The notes under the pieces: generated by a model
Database searches by the model: none
The model's input: only the letters and a program-made list of their open reading frames with translations
What the model was told of the DNA's origin: nothing
Made by a program: the position numbers and the translations under genes
From: Hyphomicrobium_A sp036559705
GTDB taxonomy: Bacteria > Pseudomonadota > Alphaproteobacteria > Rhizobiales > Hyphomicrobiaceae
DNA: 60,921 nucleotides
Assembly (NCBI GenBank): GCA_036559705.1
Contig: DATBSP010000066.1
Span: 1 to 60,921 of the forward strand
Direction of reading: 5' to 3'
Part shown: piece by piece, positions 59,833-60,921 of the stretch
Layout of the letters: each line of letters opens with the position of its first letter
How positions within the stretch are numbered: the first letter of the stretch is position 1

Positions 59833-60680
59833 AGTTCAGTGCGCGTCTCGTCCGGCCGGCGGAGGATCGTCAGTGTCGCCAGCACCGCGACGAACATCAT
59901 GGTCAGCAGGCTGATGAGGGCTGCGGTCTCGCGGATGTCGCCGCTGCGCCATGTCATGCCGGCGGCGTCGGTGAGCTGTTCGCTGTGGCCGTGCACCAGG
60001 TAGCCAGCTACGAAGTCGAGTGCGACGACGGCGTACATAGCGGCCGCCTGTAGGTAGTACTCCCGCGGCTGCGGCACCGGCTGTTCTGGTCCACGCGCGC
60101 GCAGGTATAGCGCGAAGATCTGCATGAACACGTACACGGTTAGATACCAGCCGAGATAGTTCACCAGCGGCACGCCGAAGAAGCCGCCCCCGTGGTGCCA
60201 GATCCACCATTGGCCCAGCGTCGATGCCGATGGATCCATTGCCAGGTCCCACAGCACCATGACGAAGGCGCCGATTGCAGGCGTGGCAAAGGTCGACAGC
60301 GCATCGGCCCCGCGCTTGACATCGCCGATGAGCACGGTCGCCAGCACCCATGACAGGTAGCCGACTCCGAGATAGGCCGGCCCGATCATCAAAGGCACGT
60401 AGCCCAGCTTCGGCCCGAGCGCGTCGGTATAGTGATAAGGGCCGAACGGGAAGCCGGTGGCGACACCCATGTTCTCGAATAAGTTGCTGACCACCAGACA
60501 GATGGCCGCAAAGGCCACAACGCCCTCGGTGCCGTAGCGGAAAGCCCCGTGCACGAAGGCGAACGACAGGAGTATCGTAAGGTGTAGGACTGTCAGGGGG
60601 ACAGTACGGTAGAACTCGCCGACCAGGCTCTCGATGGCGAGGAGCAGGACGAGTAGCCACAGGAGACTGCGTGCCTGCAT
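59829..60680 (-). CDS. carotenoid biosynthesis membrane protein (CruF-like)
   Basis: A 283-residue protein with about eight helices. SFAFVHGAFRYGTEGVVAFA, FENMGVATGFPFGPYHYTDA, PKLGYVPLMIGPAYLGVGYL and LGWYLTVYVFMQIFALYLRA are typical of carotenoid 1,2-hydratase-like proteins related to CruF/bisanhydrobacterioruberin hydratase. Acidic and His residues in ENMG...GPYHYTD, VLWDLAMDPSASTLGQWWIW and HHGGGFFGVPLVNYLGWY could form the active site. It overlaps the glycosyltransferase stop by four bases, convergently. No other carotenoid gene is in the window; adjacency is likely chance. Confidence 0.85.
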   Translation of the reverse strand: MQARSLLWLLVLLLAIESLVGEFYRTVPLTVLHLTILLSFAFVHGAFRYGTEGVVAFAAICLVVSNLFENMGVATGFPFGPYHYTDALGPKLGYVPLMIGPAYLGVGYLSWVLATVLIGDVKRGADALSTFATPAIGAFVMVLWDLAMDPSASTLGQWWIWHHGGGFFGVPLVNYLGWYLTVYVFMQIFALYLRARGPEQPVPQPREYYLQAAAMYAVVALDFVAGYLVHGHSEQLTDAAGMTWRSGDIRETAALISLLTMMFVAVLATLTILRRPDETRTEL

Positions 60681-60820
60681 GTATTGGCTCGCTGAAAGGC
60701 GTATGAAGCGGTGGCAAACGCCGAATCAACCAATACCCGCGCGAACATAGCACGCGGCTAGCTCCCGGGCCGATCGAACCCCATGTGTTGTTGTCAGTCA
60801 CAATCGATCTGAGGCGAGAG

Positions 60821-60921
60821 ATGGCGAACCAGACGATTATCGAAACGCGCCGGCATCAGATGTTCCCGGTGCTTGCGCCCGAGGAGATCGAGCGCGTCCG
60901 CCGTTTCGGCGAGCTGCGGAC
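60821..60921 (+). CDS. 5' end of a gene for a FAD-dependent oxidoreductase with cNMP-binding-like N-terminus (partial)
   Basis: The ATG at 60821 follows CTGAGGCGAGAG and opens a frame to the window end: MANQTIIETRRHQMFPVLAP, EEIERVRRFGELR. The motif HQMFPVLxxxEIxRxRRFG is how I know proteins with a Crp-like cyclic-nucleotide-binding domain followed by a thioredoxin-reductase-like flavoprotein domain. Only 33 residues are visible, so family rests on that start alone. Confidence 0.5.
   Translation, partial: MANQTIIETRRHQMFPVLAPEEIERVRRFGELR

Noticed and set aside
1..60921. CRISPR array, insertion sequence, prophage or integron
   Set aside because: No regularly spaced repeats, transposase, integrase or attachment-like direct repeats were seen. 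The single tRNA gene (tRNA-Leu) shows no adjacent integrase.

Overview
The window is a GC-rich chromosomal segment with the gene content of an alphaproteobacterium, most likely of the order Hyphomicrobiales. The supporting signs are a SAM-II riboswitch in front of metZ, the tlpA / argH-lptM-lysA / TIGR02302 neighbourhood, a long-form (about 350 aa) dCTP deaminase, a dapD-dapE operon, and ethylmalonyl-CoA pathway genes. Everything was read by eye from the sequence and its translations. No database search was run, so family names rest on recognised motifs and product lengths.

Layout. 1-3.4 kb: apaG (cut by the window edge), metZ with a SAM-II leader, dCTP deaminase and a small membrane protein. 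3.5-4.1 kb: a scar where the 3' part of a flavin-oxidase-like gene is joined to the 5' end of an unrelated exported protein. 4.3-8.0 kb: a zinc-uptake type operon (DUF2946, ZrgA-like periplasmic protein, ABC ATPase, FtsX-like permease, DUF3299 protein). 8.1-12.6 kb: a 2TM protein, a lone cyclic-nucleotide-binding domain protein, and an operon dapD - membrane protein - two DUF805 paralogues - dapE. 12.8-20.1 kb: a coiled-coil tail-anchored protein, tlpA, argH, lptM, lysA and a large TIGR02302/DUF4175 membrane protein. 20.1-30 kb: an outer-membrane beta-barrel protein, a lipoprotein PHA-depolymerase-like esterase, pbpC and a bacterial alpha-2-macroglobulin. 30-37.2 kb: proteins of unknown function, an orphan ribbon-helix-helix protein, a divergent class A penicillin-binding protein and a 30-residue membrane protein. 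37.5-42.0 kb: a two-gene cassette of a 1123-residue double ATPase (AAA-type plus HerA/FtsK-type) and a partner resembling a winged-helix protein. This is the best candidate here for an undescribed system. 42.4-48.7 kb: CAP-domain lipoprotein, decayed polysaccharide flippase, small proteins, D-Ala-D-Ala carboxypeptidase, membrane proteins, tRNA-Leu(CAA) and an AI-2E family permease. 48.7-56.2 kb: ethylmalonyl-CoA mutase, crotonyl-CoA carboxylase/reductase and methylsuccinyl-CoA dehydrogenase, with a BrkB-like protein and two unknowns between them. 56.4-59.8 kb: an HlyD-like protein and a glycosyltransferase with a PilZ-like C-terminus, a candidate c-di-GMP-controlled exopolysaccharide operon. 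59.8-60.9 kb: a carotenoid-biosynthesis membrane protein and the start of an oxidoreductase with a cNMP-binding-like N-terminus.

Functionally, three themes recur. One is lysine/diaminopimelate and cell-wall metabolism (dapD, dapE, lysA, pbpC, the divergent PBP, DacF-like). The second is envelope defence and surface structures (alpha-2-macroglobulin, beta-barrel protein, exopolysaccharide operon). The third is acetyl-CoA assimilation by the ethylmalonyl-CoA pathway. No CRISPR array, insertion sequence, prophage or rRNA was seen. Many long open frames lie opposite real genes; they are a by-product of high GC and were left out.
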